DNA from: Desulfocapsaceae bacterium | GTDB taxonomy: Bacteria; Desulfobacterota; Desulfobulbia; Desulfobulbales; Desulfocapsaceae | NCBI GenBank assembly: GCA_031292275.1 | Contig: JARLHL010000039.1 | Coordinates: 1 to 64,000, forward strand | Direction: 5' to 3' | DNA length: 64,000 nt | Shown: piece after piece, positions 53,720-63,141 of the stretch | Position numbering within the stretch: position 1 is the stretch's first letter | Layout of the letters: every line of letters starts with the position of its first letter | The notes under the pieces: model-generated | The model's input: the letters and a program-made list of their open reading frames with translations, nothing else | Databases searched by the model: none | What the model was told of the DNA's origin: nothing | Position numbers and translations under genes: made by a program

Positions 53720-53958
53720 TTTGATTTTTCCTCGAGTGATAAATTATCGCTTAATGCATCAAGATCCGTCATATTCCACTGTAACGCCTCACGATTCTGC
53801 CGCGAAATACGATCATAGACTTCCTGTCTATAGATCTTTTTGTCGGAAGGGGCCTCAATGCCGACTCGGATTCCGCCCCCTTTGATCTCTATGATCTTGA
53901 TGACAATGTCGTCTCCAATAACAATACCGTCGCCTGCTTTCCTGGTTAGTACCAGCAT
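53716..53958 (-). CDS. csrA: Carbon storage regulator CsrA
   Basis: 80 residues, RNA-binding dimer that blocks or stabilises mRNAs with GGA motifs. MLVLTRKAGDGIVIGDDIVI and GGIRVGIEAPSDKKIYRQEVYDRI cover the RNA-binding strands. The C-terminal ~25 residues (LQWNMTDLDALSDNLSLEEKSK) form a longer, acidic tail than the ~60-residue enterobacterial form, as in many FliW-linked CsrA proteins. 125 nt after flgL. Confidence 0.95.
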   Translation of the reverse strand: MLVLTRKAGDGIVIGDDIVIKIIEIKGGGIRVGIEAPSDKKIYRQEVYDRISRQNREALQWNMTDLDALSDNLSLEEKSK

Positions 53959-54083
53959 ATATCACCCCATGTTTTCCTGAAAAAGAAATCGGGCTGAATC
54001 GACACCGACACACCTCACCCGTTCACCCATCGCATGGTATTTCAAGGATAGGTGAAAGTCAAAGGATATCGGGATAAAAGGAT

Positions 54084-55067
54084 CTACATATAGTTCAAAA
54101 TCGAGATTTTGGAGATCTGGGCCGTTATGGAGAGTGCCGCCTGAAAGGCCGTCTGCATGTTGGTCAAATCACTGAAGGTCGTGATGGCATCGGCGTCCTG
54201 GTAGTTGGAGAGGGTCTGGGTAAGATCGGTCTGGACACTCTGCTGCTGCTGGGTTGCGTTATCCACCCTGGTGGCCTCATTGCCGAGCTGGGCGCGGAGC
54301 AGCTCGGATTGGCTGGCGGCAGTTTGAAGATTGGTGAGACTGGAGGAAATGGCAGTTGTATTCCCTGACCTGATTGCTTCAGAGGCTTGGGTCAGCGCAG
54401 TGAAGATGTCAACCTTACCTGATTCCGGCTGGTTGGTTGCCGCTGTTGTCGTACCTTGCCAGTTAGAGTTGGAGATGCCCAGGAACAGCTGATTCCCGGT
54501 GATATTTGTCTGAACGGTTTCCCCGGGGGTTATTCCTACGCTGGTCTGCTGGGCGTTGCCGTTGTAGCGCACCGGCCAGGTGGTGGAGTCTGCCGGGTTA
54601 TAAGTTGACGCACTGTAGTTCGGGTTGACGGTAAAAGGCTCGGTTGTTATCTCATTTCCAGCAAAGAGATAGTGGCCGTTGATGGAGGCGTTGGCTGTAT
54701 CGAGAAGCTGCTGCTTGAGCTGATCAACCTGATCGGCAAGCGTTGAGAGATCCGAACTGCTGAGGGTCGCATTGACCGCGTTCGTGACAACAGTCTGGGC
54801 GCTGGTCAGTATGGTGTTGATATTGCCAAGATACGTGTCTGTTGACGACATCTGGTTGGAGATCGTGCCCATGGTGGTTATAAAGCGGTTGGTCTGGGTT
54901 ATTTGAGCGCGGGTGGCTATAACCGGGCCGATGGCTGTGGGGTCGTCGGACGGTGAATTCAGCTTCAAGCCTGTCGCCCCCTGAGTCTCAATGTTCTGTA
55001 CATTGGCTGATATTCGCTCAAGGTTTGTTACCATTATCCTGTAGGAAGAGTTTGTGGAAACGATCAT
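54084..55067 (-). CDS. flgL: Flagellar hook-associated protein 3 (FlgL)
   Basis: 327 residues. Junction protein between hook-filament zone and flagellin. Flagellin-like D0/D1 helices at both ends: RITTNSSYRIMVTNLERISANVQNIETQ-type N-terminus and ITTFSDLTNMQTAFQAALSITAQISKISILNYM C-terminus. The centre is variable and Ser/Thr-rich. 27 nt after flgK. Confidence 0.93.
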   Translation of the reverse strand: MIVSTNSSYRIMVTNLERISANVQNIETQGATGLKLNSPSDDPTAIGPVIATRAQITQTNRFITTMGTISNQMSSTDTYLGNINTILTSAQTVVTNAVNATLSSSDLSTLADQVDQLKQQLLDTANASINGHYLFAGNEITTEPFTVNPNYSASTYNPADSTTWPVRYNGNAQQTSVGITPGETVQTNITGNQLFLGISNSNWQGTTTAATNQPESGKVDIFTALTQASEAIRSGNTTAISSSLTNLQTAASQSELLRAQLGNEATRVDNATQQQQSVQTDLTQTLSNYQDADAITTFSDLTNMQTAFQAALSITAQISKISILNYM

Positions 55068-55094
55068 GGCCGACCTCTTTGTTTATTGGCAGAC

Positions 55095-56495
55095 TTAGCT
55101 AGCAACAGATGAAATAAGGCTGTTCATCATATCATTGACTGTGGATAGGAATTTTGCCGAGGCCTGGAATCCCTGCTGGTACTGTATCATTTGGACCATC
55201 TGGTCCTGCAGAGACACCCCGGCTATGCTGTCGCGCAGGTTCTGCAGCTGGTTGACCGCATCCTGGGCACCAGAGACCGCCAGGGCGTTCTGGTTGGTTG
55301 CAAGACCGATGGTGGCTGAGATGTTGGCGTAATAGGAATTGAAGGTATCTGTGCCGTTAATAAGAAAACTGCTGCCGAGGTTTCCGATGGTCAGGGCGTT
55401 CGAATTGTCACCCGGGGCAACGGTGCTTGTGGCGGTGGGGGCAGCGCCTGCTGCGACCTGATTCGGATCAGTCAGGGTGACCTTCATGTTCCGGGCGGCA
55501 TCTGTAGAGGTTGCCTGGGTGTTGAAAAAATTTACACCGGTGGAGTTATCCAGACCGCCGCCTGCCGATTGCTGGGCATTGACCTGGGTTGCTATTGCGT
55601 TTGCAAGCGTATCAAGACTGTTTTTTGCCGCAGGAATTGTTTGATCCCGGATGGCAAGCAGTCCCTGTATTTCACCGCCGACGGTGTTGACGCTGAGGTT
55701 CCGCACAGTGCCTGCGGCGTTTAACTGCAGCGTGACATTTGAACCGGTGCTGGTGGTCTGCAGAGACATGGCGGTGGTTCCCTGAACCAGGGGCAATCCG
55801 CCGGGCAGCTGGACAGCCAGCATTCCGCGATTGTCGGTGTAGGTGTTCACGCCCAGCGATTGTGCGAGCTGTTGGGCCAGAAGATCGCGCTGATCCCTGG
55901 CGCTGTTGTTGGTCTGCCCGTGTATCTCTGTGGTATAGATCTGATCATTCAGACTGGCGATCTGTGATATCTTGGAGTTCAGATCGGATATATCGGAGGT
56001 CAGGGTAGTATTGATATTCCCGGTGATGGTGTCCAGGGCATTAGAGGCATTGTTGAAGCTGGTTGCCAGGATGCCGCCTTGCTGGATTACTGCATTTCTC
56101 AGGGTCAGATCGCTGGGGTCGGTGGACAGTTGCTGCCAGGAATCGAAAAAATTATTGATATTGGTGGAGATATTGCTGCCGCTGACACTGAACACCCCTT
56201 CTAACTGGTTCAGGGCGCTGGTCTGGCCGTTGGCGTACCCCAGGCCGACGGAGGCATTTTGGAGCTGATTGGTGACAAAATTGTCATGGGCCCGCTGGAT
56301 ATCCGATACCTTCACGCCCTGGCCGATAAAAAAACTGCCCATGGTCAGTGCGGGAAAGGGCGTGAGCTGAACATTCTGCAGAGAATATCCTGCAGTGTTC
56401 ATGTTGGATATATTGTTGCCGATGACCTCAATAGTCGTTTGATTCGCATTCAGAGATGTTGCAGTGGCGTTGAGTGCAGCCATCAGACCGGACAT
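55095..56495 (-). CDS. flgK: Flagellar hook-associated protein 1 (FlgK)
   Basis: 466 residues. N-terminal rod/hook domain LNATATSLNANQTTIEVIGNNISNMNTAGYSLQNV. C-terminal helix QDQMVQMIQYQQGFQASAKFLSTVNDMMNSLI is the typical FlgK ending. The long middle domain has coiled-coil-forming repeats (QIASLNDQIYTTEIHG, NSARDQRDLLAQQLAQ). Starts one base after the flgN stop, so translation is coupled. Confidence 0.95.
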   Translation of the reverse strand: MSGLMAALNATATSLNANQTTIEVIGNNISNMNTAGYSLQNVQLTPFPALTMGSFFIGQGVKVSDIQRAHDNFVTNQLQNASVGLGYANGQTSALNQLEGVFSVSGSNISTNINNFFDSWQQLSTDPSDLTLRNAVIQQGGILATSFNNASNALDTITGNINTTLTSDISDLNSKISQIASLNDQIYTTEIHGQTNNSARDQRDLLAQQLAQSLGVNTYTDNRGMLAVQLPGGLPLVQGTTAMSLQTTSTGSNVTLQLNAAGTVRNLSVNTVGGEIQGLLAIRDQTIPAAKNSLDTLANAIATQVNAQQSAGGGLDNSTGVNFFNTQATSTDAARNMKVTLTDPNQVAAGAAPTATSTVAPGDNSNALTIGNLGSSFLINGTDTFNSYYANISATIGLATNQNALAVSGAQDAVNQLQNLRDSIAGVSLQDQMVQMIQYQQGFQASAKFLSTVNDMMNSLISSVAS

Positions 56496-56496
56496 A

Positions 56497-56850
56497 TCAC
56501 ACCTTCCCTGACAAAAGTCTTCCGTTAATGTGCGAGGGTACGCTGGCGGCGCTGGAGGAATATGTCGCCGTTACCGTCCGCTTCCCAAAAAATTCCATCA
56601 TATCTCTGATCCACCCGAGAGTCGCACTGAAGAGGAAGGCGTTCCTGCGGTTTTCATTCCGTATCTGTTCTGCCAGTGGACCGTCTTCTTCATCGAGGGT
56701 CTCAACATGTGACAGATACTGCAGAAGTTCTTCCTTTTCACCCATGGCCCGTGCCATCTCAGTTATATCAAGTTTTTTGGCGCATTCCCGCTCATCAATG
56801 ATCACTTTGTGCAGGCGGACAAGATACTCATGGGTTTTTCCGGTGGACAT
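56497..56850 (-). CDS. flgN: Flagellar chaperone FlgN
   Basis: 117 residues from MSTGKTHEYLVRLHK; the upstream frame to 56922 overlaps flgM. Short all-helical protein of the FlgN type (VIIDERECAKKLDITEMARAMGEKEELLQYLSHVE), chaperone for FlgK/FlgL. Sequence identity in the family is low, and the identification leans on place between flgM and flgK. Confidence 0.75.
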   Translation of the reverse strand: MSTGKTHEYLVRLHKVIIDERECAKKLDITEMARAMGEKEELLQYLSHVETLDEEDGPLAEQIRNENRRNAFLFSATLGWIRDMMEFFGKRTVTATYSSSAASVPSHINGRLLSGKV

Positions 56851-56851
56851 G

Positions 56852-57142
56852 CTAATCCCCTTTGAACATGAATTGCAGCAAAGAAGCTGAAACCTTTTTG
56901 AGGTCGGGCTGGTATGATCCATCTGCTATTTGGGCCTTAATTGCCTGGACCCGTTCGGCCCTTGCCGAATCACTGGTGCTCTTTGCTGCCTGGGCCTTGT
57001 GTACATCCTGCAGAACCGACGAGAACTGAACTTTGTCCGTATCTGTCTGGCCTTCGGTTTTCGTGTCGGTTTGCGGCTTCTGGGTCTTGTTTGTAGCACC
57101 AATCTGGCCAAGCCCTCCGACTCCAATAAATTTAATGCTCAT
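56852..57142 (-). CDS. flgM: Anti-sigma-28 factor FlgM
   Basis: 96 residues. Disordered, charged N-terminus and the sigma-28-binding C-terminal helices (SDSARAERVQAIKAQIADGSYQPDLKKVSASLLQFMF). Holds FliA inactive until export through the finished hook. One base before flgN. FliA is encoded 6 kb away in the same cluster. Confidence 0.88.
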   Translation of the reverse strand: MSIKFIGVGGLGQIGATNKTQKPQTDTKTEGQTDTDKVQFSSVLQDVHKAQAAKSTSDSARAERVQAIKAQIADGSYQPDLKKVSASLLQFMFKGD

Positions 57143-57389
57143 GACATCACCCGATAGTCTAAGTAACCTGGATCACTGCTCTCTGTTGTTTCCCAAGTCG
57201 TGTATTCATGCATGATTTTGAATATTTCATGATAATCCGCATCCTTGCGTTATTATTCCTGGCTCCGTGCATGGTGTCAGGGGGCTCTTGACTCCTTTAT
57301 TATTTTCTTTATCGGTAGAAATCCGGCAGAAGTTTAGCAGAAAAACAATGTCGCAGGGGGTGGTAAAGGTCAGGCGGAAGGTCGCCCGA

Positions 57390-57704
57390 TTATTTTTTTT
57401 TGATTGTTCCTTGCATCTGGTTATACATGCTTTCACCTATGCCGATGCCGTGGCCTTTTGCAGTTTCCTTGGCCAACTCGGCGTCCAGCATGTCCTGATA
57501 CATCCTGGTTGCGTTATTCTGCGGTGTGAGACCGTCGTCAGGGACATTTTTCCGCATTGACTGATACATCTGCTGGACGAAAATAGCCTCGAAGTCCCGG
57601 CATGATTCCCGCAGGGCTTTCAGGTCACGGGCGGTTTTTTCCTTGGCAGTGAGCCGGTGCGGGGTGATTGCCTGCACTCCGGTGGAGTATGTTGAGATGT
57701 CCAT
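57390..57704 (-). CDS. flgJ: Flagellar rod-binding protein (FlgJ N-terminal domain only)
   Basis: 104 residues. SCRDFEAIFVQQMYQSMRKNVPDD and the helix YQDMLDAELAKETAKGHGIGIGESMYNQM are the rod-capping domain of FlgJ. The muramidase half found in enterobacteria is absent, as in most deltaproteobacteria, so peptidoglycan is opened by another enzyme. 61 nt after flgI. The 247 nt before flgM hold no gene. Confidence 0.9.
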   Translation of the reverse strand: MDISTYSTGVQAITPHRLTAKEKTARDLKALRESCRDFEAIFVQQMYQSMRKNVPDDGLTPQNNATRMYQDMLDAELAKETAKGHGIGIGESMYNQMQGTIKKK

Positions 57705-57765
57705 GTCGTATTGGTGATAAAGATTGTTGTTGAGTTATCTCTTGATTGCCTGCCCGGTCCGGGTT

Positions 57766-58902
57766 TTAGAGCACGATCAATTCGCCTTGCATCGCCCCGG
57801 AGGCCTTGATGGCTTGAAAAATAGCGATCAGATCTCTGGGCGTTGCGCCTATGGAATTCAGCGCGTTGGCAATTTCACCTATGCTGACCCCTTTGGGCAT
57901 GTTCAGGACGGTGAGTTCACCCCCCTCTTCTCCGGTCGGGGGTGAAGCGGGTTGCGAAGCTGCCGGCGCCGGGGGTCCGTTTTCCAGGGGGTTGGGCTGG
58001 AGAGGTCCGGGAGGGGTTTCCTTGACAACCAGGCTCAGGTTGCCGTGGGATACTGCAAAGGTTGAGAGCTTCACCTCTTTGCCCATGACGATGGTGCCTG
58101 TCCGTTCATCCACAACCACCCTTGCCACGGAATCCGTTTCTACATTCAAGGATTCAACGCTTGCAACGAAATCTACAATCCTGGATCTGTACCCTCTGGG
58201 GATAGTGACCTTCACCGTTCCCGAGTCGGTCGGTTCGGCGGTTGACTGGCCAAAGGTCTGGTTGATTACTTTGCTTATACGATCCGCTGTTGTGAAATCT
58301 GCATTCTCAAGCTGATAGGTGATGGTCCCGTTCTCACCGATGGTGAACGGGACTGTATTCTCGATGAGGGCGCCATTGGGAATGCGGCCGACCGTCAACT
58401 GATTTTTCTGGGCCTTGGCTGTTTTGCCGGCAAATGAAAAGGCCCCGATGGTCAAGGGCCCCTGGGCTACGGCGTAGACCTGATGGTCAACGCCTTTGAG
58501 CGGGGTCATTATCAGGGTGCCTCCGGCAAGGCTTTTGGCGTCTCCCATGGAAGACACTTCCACATCAATGGTGGAACCAGGTTTGGCAAAGGGAGGGAGG
58601 TCGGCTGTCACCATTACCGCCGCAACATTCTTGATTTTGACGTTGCTGATCTGTGCCGGATCGATGGTAATACCGTTTCTGACCAGCATATTGTTAACCG
58701 ACTGGAGGGTGAAGAGGGAGTTCTTCATATCATCCCCAGTGCCGGAGAGACCTGTTACCAGTCCGTATCCGATGAGCTGATTGGACCTGACCCCGTTCAG
58801 TTTGGCAATGTCCTTAATCCTTGCAGCCGAAACGGTCTGCACGAAAAAGAGCTGAACAAACATAAAGCAGAAGATTCCGGTGGCGAATAAGATGGTTTTC
58901 AT
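57766..58902 (-). CDS. flgI: Flagellar P-ring protein FlgI
   Basis: 378 residues from MKTILFATGIFCFMF (58902); a GTG four codons earlier is also possible. Periplasmic ring around the rod. Signal peptide, then RIKDIAKLNGVRSNQLIGYGLVTGLSGTGDD, IVMGKEVKLSTFAVSHGNLSLVV and LNSIGATPRDLIAIFQAIKASGAMQGELIVL at the C-terminus. A Pro-rich insert (PPGPLQPNPLENGPPAPAAS) around residues ~295-330 is longer than usual. Confidence 0.95.
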   Translation of the reverse strand: MKTILFATGIFCFMFVQLFFVQTVSAARIKDIAKLNGVRSNQLIGYGLVTGLSGTGDDMKNSLFTLQSVNNMLVRNGITIDPAQISNVKIKNVAAVMVTADLPPFAKPGSTIDVEVSSMGDAKSLAGGTLIMTPLKGVDHQVYAVAQGPLTIGAFSFAGKTAKAQKNQLTVGRIPNGALIENTVPFTIGENGTITYQLENADFTTADRISKVINQTFGQSTAEPTDSGTVKVTIPRGYRSRIVDFVASVESLNVETDSVARVVVDERTGTIVMGKEVKLSTFAVSHGNLSLVVKETPPGPLQPNPLENGPPAPAASQPASPPTGEEGGELTVLNMPKGVSIGEIANALNSIGATPRDLIAIFQAIKASGAMQGELIVL

Positions 58903-58987
58903 GATGTTGCCCACTGTTGATCCGTAAAAAATTTTTTCATGCTGCCTGTGCTGTCCGGGCGCCCCGGCGAAAGACTGTCAACCTGTG

Positions 58988-59671
58988 TTAGAAGGGCCAG
59001 AGGGCCCCCAGGGCCCTGCCCAGCAATCCAGGCGACTGCTGGTCGGCAATAACGCCCTTGCCCGTATATGAAATCCGGGCATTCAGAATCTTGTTGGAAT
59101 CGATGGTGTTGGCGGCAGTGACATCAACAGGCCTGATTATACCGGTGAGGTAGACGACCTGTGTCTCATTGTTGACCATAACCTCCTTGCCTCCCCGGAT
59201 TTTGAGATTCCCGTTGGGATAGAGGCCGATGACCTGGACTGAGAGCTGCGCCGTAAGATTGCCATTCCGGGCGGTCTTGCCGTCACTGGTATATCCGTTT
59301 TTGAAATTGGTGTTCACCAGGGCGCCCAAATTCATATTGGTATGATTTTCCAGCCCGAAGAGGTTGGAGATTCCGGCTGAATATGTTGATGTGGCGCCGG
59401 TAGCGGTTGTGGCCTCTTTGGAGGCGCTGTCCTTTTCGACAATGGTTACGACGATGATATCACCAACATTTTTCGCTTTGTAATCCGAAAAGATGGAACC
59501 GTCCGCATTGGTCCAGAGGGAGCCCGGGGTTTTTGGCTGGGCCTGGGGCATGGCAATCTCGTCCAAGGGCTCTGTATCAGCGGCCTTGACCGGAGAGTCG
59601 TTGGTGAAGCTGTTTCTGGCGCAACCGGAGAGCAGGAGCAGGAGTAAGGCGTAAGATGTAAGTCTTTTCAT
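58988..59671 (-). CDS. flgH: Flagellar L-ring lipoprotein FlgH
   Basis: 227 residues. Outer-membrane ring. Lipobox LLLLLLSGC near residue 17. Core ADGSIFSDYKAKNVGDIIVVTIVEKDSASKEATT, LSVQVIGLYPNGNLKIRGGKEVMVNNETQVVYLTGIIRPVDV. Its ATG overlaps the flgA stop by one base (TAATG). Confidence 0.95.
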   Translation of the reverse strand: MKRLTSYALLLLLLSGCARNSFTNDSPVKAADTEPLDEIAMPQAQPKTPGSLWTNADGSIFSDYKAKNVGDIIVVTIVEKDSASKEATTATGATSTYSAGISNLFGLENHTNMNLGALVNTNFKNGYTSDGKTARNGNLTAQLSVQVIGLYPNGNLKIRGGKEVMVNNETQVVYLTGIIRPVDVTAANTIDSNKILNARISYTGKGVIADQQSPGLLGRALGALWPF

Positions 59672-60618
59672 TATTGTACCTCCACAATGCCTGGAGCCGT
59701 GACCCGGCAGGAGAGCATTTTTTTAGAACTGATATTCTGAACCCGGATGATCTGATCTTTCATTCCATTCATATTGGCAATACCTTCTGTCGTGAGATGC
59801 AGGTCACCGTGATTGAGGACGATTTTCACTGTCTGTCCCCTGGAAATCATGGGGGGGATATCGATCCAGGCCCTTTCGATTACGGTTCCTTCGGCAACAG
59901 AGCGGTTGATTTTTTTGCCGACGAGCTCGTTCGTGTCGAAGCAGGGGGACGAAACCTCTGCGATGTTTCTGGTGAGAAGGCTGAGCTGGGCTGCTGTCAG
60001 GACGCTGCCCTTCTGGAGTGCCGTTGCAGCCACCGTCACTGGGGTCATAGCCTCAATATGGCCGAATATAGCGATATTTTTTCGTACCTTGCCGTCAACG
60101 CTGAAAATAAGGGTCATGCTGGAGCTGGCAAGTACTCCCGGATTGGAGGGGGTGACTGTCCAGGTCACGTTTCCTACAGGGATCATGAAGGGCAGGGGCA
60201 GGGTAGCCGGTATGAACCGGATCTCCATTTCCGGCTGATTCGATTTACTTTTTTTTAGGAATTCAGCTATGATAGACTGAATTTTCTCCGGTCCGATGCG
60301 GACGCCGTTCCGGTATACCTTGACGGTCGCCGAGCCCTTCCAGAGCACCGAGGCCGGGACCTGCAGGGTTTTGGTCAGATTCCGGACGATCTCTGCAGTC
60401 TGCAGCATGTTTTCCTGGCCGGGAGGCGGTGCCTGCGAGACGGTCTGCGTCTGCAGGGCCTGGGCCATATCGGACTGGTCGTCAAAATCTGCAATATCGA
60501 CCAGGGACACCGAGGCGGCATCAATGGACACCGAAGGCTTGAAGGTGATTTCGAGCCCTCGGCATGTCCCGGCGACGGAGAGAAGAAGACAGACTGTGAG
60601 GAAGAGTAAACGGATCAT
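59671..60618 (-). CDS. flgA: Flagellar basal-body P-ring formation chaperone FlgA
   Basis: 315 residues. Signal peptide MIRLLFLTVCLLLSVAGTCRG. C-terminal SAF/ChapFlgA domain (ATALQKGSVLTAAQLSLLTRNIA, INRSVAEGTVIERAWIDIPPMISRGQTVKIVL). The ~150-residue N-terminal part is longer than in E. coli. Assists P-ring assembly in the periplasm. 30 nt after flgG. Confidence 0.92.
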   Translation of the reverse strand: MIRLLFLTVCLLLSVAGTCRGLEITFKPSVSIDAASVSLVDIADFDDQSDMAQALQTQTVSQAPPPGQENMLQTAEIVRNLTKTLQVPASVLWKGSATVKVYRNGVRIGPEKIQSIIAEFLKKSKSNQPEMEIRFIPATLPLPFMIPVGNVTWTVTPSNPGVLASSSMTLIFSVDGKVRKNIAIFGHIEAMTPVTVAATALQKGSVLTAAQLSLLTRNIAEVSSPCFDTNELVGKKINRSVAEGTVIERAWIDIPPMISRGQTVKIVLNHGDLHLTTEGIANMNGMKDQIIRVQNISSKKMLSCRVTAPGIVEVQ

Positions 60619-60648
60619 ATCAATCAGGAGCCTTTGCCATTTCGGAAA

Positions 60649-61437
60649 TCAGGTGATGAGAGCATTTGTGGTCTGCATCATTTCATTGGATGTCGTTATG
60701 GTCTTTGAATTAATTTCATAGGCCCGCTGAGCGGTGATCATATTGGCCATTTCCTGGACGATGTTGACATTGGATCCCTCCAGGAAGGTCTGAGCAAGCG
60801 TTCCGTAACCGTTATCTCCGGGGTTCCCGGTGGACGCCGTTCCGGAGGCGTCTGTCTCCAGGAAAAGGTTGTTGCCGGCAGCGGCGAGCCCTGGACTGTT
60901 GATGAACGTGGCCAGCTGGATGGTCCCCAGCTGGGTGCTGGCGGTTTCACCTGCAAGAATGGCACTGACTATCCCGGTATTGCTGACAGTAATCTGATTG
61001 GCGCCCTGGGGGATGGTGATTGCCGGCAGGAGCAGATAGCCGTCGGGAGTGGTGACCCGGCCATTGCTGTCCGTCTGGAAATTCCCCGCCCTGGTGTAGG
61101 CCGTGTTGCCGTTGGGAAGTTGTATCTGAAAAAAACCTGAGCCCTGTATGGCAACATCCAGCGGGTTGTCGGTCTGGGTGAGCGGCCCCTGGCTGAAAAT
61201 TTTTTCGACCGCTCCCGTACTGACGCCCATGCCGACCAGGATGCCCGTCGGGGTCTGGGTGTCGCTGGATGTCTGGCTGCCGGGAACTTTGATCGTCTCG
61301 TAGAGGAGATCCTGAAAGCTGGGGATGCTCCTCTTGAATCCGGTGGTGCTGACGTTGGCCAGATTGTTGGCGATGACGTCGATATTCAGCTGCTGGGCAT
61401 TCATGCCGGTCGTGCCGGTGTAGAGAGACCTGATCAT
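60649..61437 (-). CDS. flgG: Flagellar distal rod protein FlgG
   Basis: 262 residues. N-terminal SLYTGTTGMNAQQLNIDVIANNLANVSTTGFKRS; DNPLDVAIQGSGFFQIQLPNGNTAYTRAGNF; C-terminal LEGSNVNIVQEMANMITAQRAYEINSKTI. These three motifs and the length define FlgG. 48 nt after flgF. Confidence 0.96.
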   Translation of the reverse strand: MIRSLYTGTTGMNAQQLNIDVIANNLANVSTTGFKRSIPSFQDLLYETIKVPGSQTSSDTQTPTGILVGMGVSTGAVEKIFSQGPLTQTDNPLDVAIQGSGFFQIQLPNGNTAYTRAGNFQTDSNGRVTTPDGYLLLPAITIPQGANQITVSNTGIVSAILAGETASTQLGTIQLATFINSPGLAAAGNNLFLETDASGTASTGNPGDNGYGTLAQTFLEGSNVNIVQEMANMITAQRAYEINSKTITTSNEMMQTTNALIT

Positions 61438-61485
61438 AGTTGCGTGCCTTTAGTGGTGTTGATTACGAATTCGATCACAGTGCCT

Positions 61486-62235
61486 TTATTCCAGTGTTCC
61501 CAGGTCGTCCTGCGTATCGCCTATAGTTGCATAGGTCTTCAGTACCTTGTTGTAGGTTTCGAAGGTGCGTTGGGTATTAATCATGTCCGCCATTTCTTTG
61601 ACCATATTCACATTTGAAATTTCAAGGCCTCCCTGCACGACGCTGGGCCGCTCAATGGGGACTTCCTGGCCTCCGGCTACCAGCGAAAAGGTCGTATCCG
61701 ACTCCTTCTGCAGTTTCAGCGGGTCGTCCACCTTGACGATGCCGAGTCTGCCTATCTGCGCCAGATTGCCGGAATCGTCTATAACCGAAATTGTGCCATC
61801 ACCGGTAATAGTGATGCGGTTTCCGTCGGTGCTCGGAATGGTGATCGGGCTGTTGGAATCGTCAAGCACTGGCTTCCCGGATGATGAAAGCAGGGTTCCG
61901 GCAGCATCCAGAGTGAAACTGCCGTCCCGGGTATAGAGGACGCCGTTCTGGCCCTGCACCTTGAAAAAGCCCTCGCCATTGATCGCAACGTCCAGCGGCG
62001 AGTCCGTTTTGTTGATAGGCCCGTTGGCAAAATCCGTGTAATTTGCCCGGATACGCGTGTAGTTAATCCCGGTTGCCTGTTTGATCTGCTGCGCTCCGCG
62101 GAGCAGGGATTCAAAGCTGACATTGGATTTCTTGTAGCCAACGGTACTGACGTTGGCCAGATTGGCGGAGATATTGTCCAGGTTTTGTTCGAAGGCAACT
62201 GCTCCAGAGAGAGCGCTGTATTTTCCCGAGACCAT
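61486..62235 (-). CDS. flgF: Flagellar proximal rod protein FlgF
   Basis: 249 residues. Related to FlgG but with the FlgF-type ISANLANVSTVGYKKSNVSFESLLRG, GEGFFKVQGQNGVLYTRDGSF and C-terminal GLEISNVNMVKEMADMINTQRTFETYNKVL. First gene of the flgFGAHIJ run, with ~350 nt of AT-rich sequence before it for a promoter. Confidence 0.9.
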   Translation of the reverse strand: MVSGKYSALSGAVAFEQNLDNISANLANVSTVGYKKSNVSFESLLRGAQQIKQATGINYTRIRANYTDFANGPINKTDSPLDVAINGEGFFKVQGQNGVLYTRDGSFTLDAAGTLLSSSGKPVLDDSNSPITIPSTDGNRITITGDGTISVIDDSGNLAQIGRLGIVKVDDPLKLQKESDTTFSLVAGGQEVPIERPSVVQGGLEISNVNMVKEMADMINTQRTFETYNKVLKTYATIGDTQDDLGTLE

Positions 62236-62581
62236 TGATGCCTCTCTACACAGTAATGTTTGATAAGGTTTGAGGGGAAATCACTTCGCCTCAGTTGATT
62301 AAAATTTCCGATAGAAAGTGTATAGTTATATATCGGTCTGAATGCTTTCTTTCTTAAGAGGGAAAGTTCCGGCTCCGAGGCGAAATCAACAGAGCCGGCC
62401 TCTTTTCGCCAGGCTGGGGGAACATTGACAAAAAAATATAATCTTAAACATTAAATATATTTATTATATTTTTGATAAATCATGTAAAATAAACTTCTTA
62501 TTCCAGCGCTTCCTCCTCCAGGCCGACCCTGGCCGGGGGGTGTTGCAACAGCAGCCGGCAGGGATGATGCCGGTCTGGAAT
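62236..62581. other. AT-rich region upstream of flgF with a hairpin
   Basis: 346 bases. CCGGCTC (62369-62375) and GAGCCGG (62392-62398) make a 7-bp hairpin with a weak T-run, perhaps ending the fliA unit. 62425-62500 is very AT-rich and could be an upstream activating or promoter element for flgF. No sigma-54 site fits the GG-N10-GC rule. Confidence 0.4.
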
Positions 62582-63019
62582 TCAGGCCGGGACCTGCGAT
62601 AATCGAGTCTGCGCCAGCCTGGAGAGGTTGACCAGCTGATCGGCCTCATGGATGGAGATCGACAGGACCGAAGCGATTTCCTGTGATGACATGCCGTTGG
62701 CCGCAAGCGAATGGACATACCGATACCGTTCCGGTGGAGACATGCTGTGGGTGTGTCCCTGGGCTGACAAACGGGATTTCTGCAGTCTGGTTGTCAGTTC
62801 GGCCTGGTTGAGGGTGTTGCTGAACGTGTTGGACTGCTGGTTTTTTTCCTGCAGGCTGACAAGTTTTCTGCAGAGATCTTCCATGCATTCGTTGGTTTCG
62901 GTCAACAGCCGTGACTGCTGCTGTATTCTTTTTCTGAAGATGGCGGCACGCCATGTTGCCAGAAATCCCAGCAGAAGTGCCAGAATGCTCACAAGTTCCT
63001 GGGGCTCTATTACCGGCAT
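62582..63019 (-). CDS. Membrane-anchored helix-turn-helix protein (DUF2802-like)
   Basis: 145 residues. One membrane helix at ~10-26 (LVSILALLLGFLATW), then a basic, coiled-coil-like stretch (RKRIQQQSRLLTETNECMEDL). The C-terminal HTH at ~100-135 (HSLAANGMSSQEIASVLSISIHEADQLVNL) is like the short domain found in DUF2802 proteins near motility genes. Between fliA and flgF. Function unknown; not a classical DNA-binding regulator because it is tethered. Confidence 0.65.
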   Translation of the reverse strand: MPVIEPQELVSILALLLGFLATWRAAIFRKRIQQQSRLLTETNECMEDLCRKLVSLQEKNQQSNTFSNTLNQAELTTRLQKSRLSAQGHTHSMSPPERYRYVHSLAANGMSSQEIASVLSISIHEADQLVNLSRLAQTRLSQVPA

Positions 63020-63141
63020 GGGGAGCCCTCATACTGAGTATTCTTCCGGCAGACATGCAGGCTTGTCCATTGAGGAGACTTCCGGTCTGTGATGGGCAGG
63101 CTTGCCCTGAGGTATCGGAGCTTCATGGGGACGGTTATCCT

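Noticed and set aside
62405-62460. Sigma-54 promoter ahead of flgF
   Set aside because: The nearest TGGC...GC pair has 9, not 10, bases between GG and GC.
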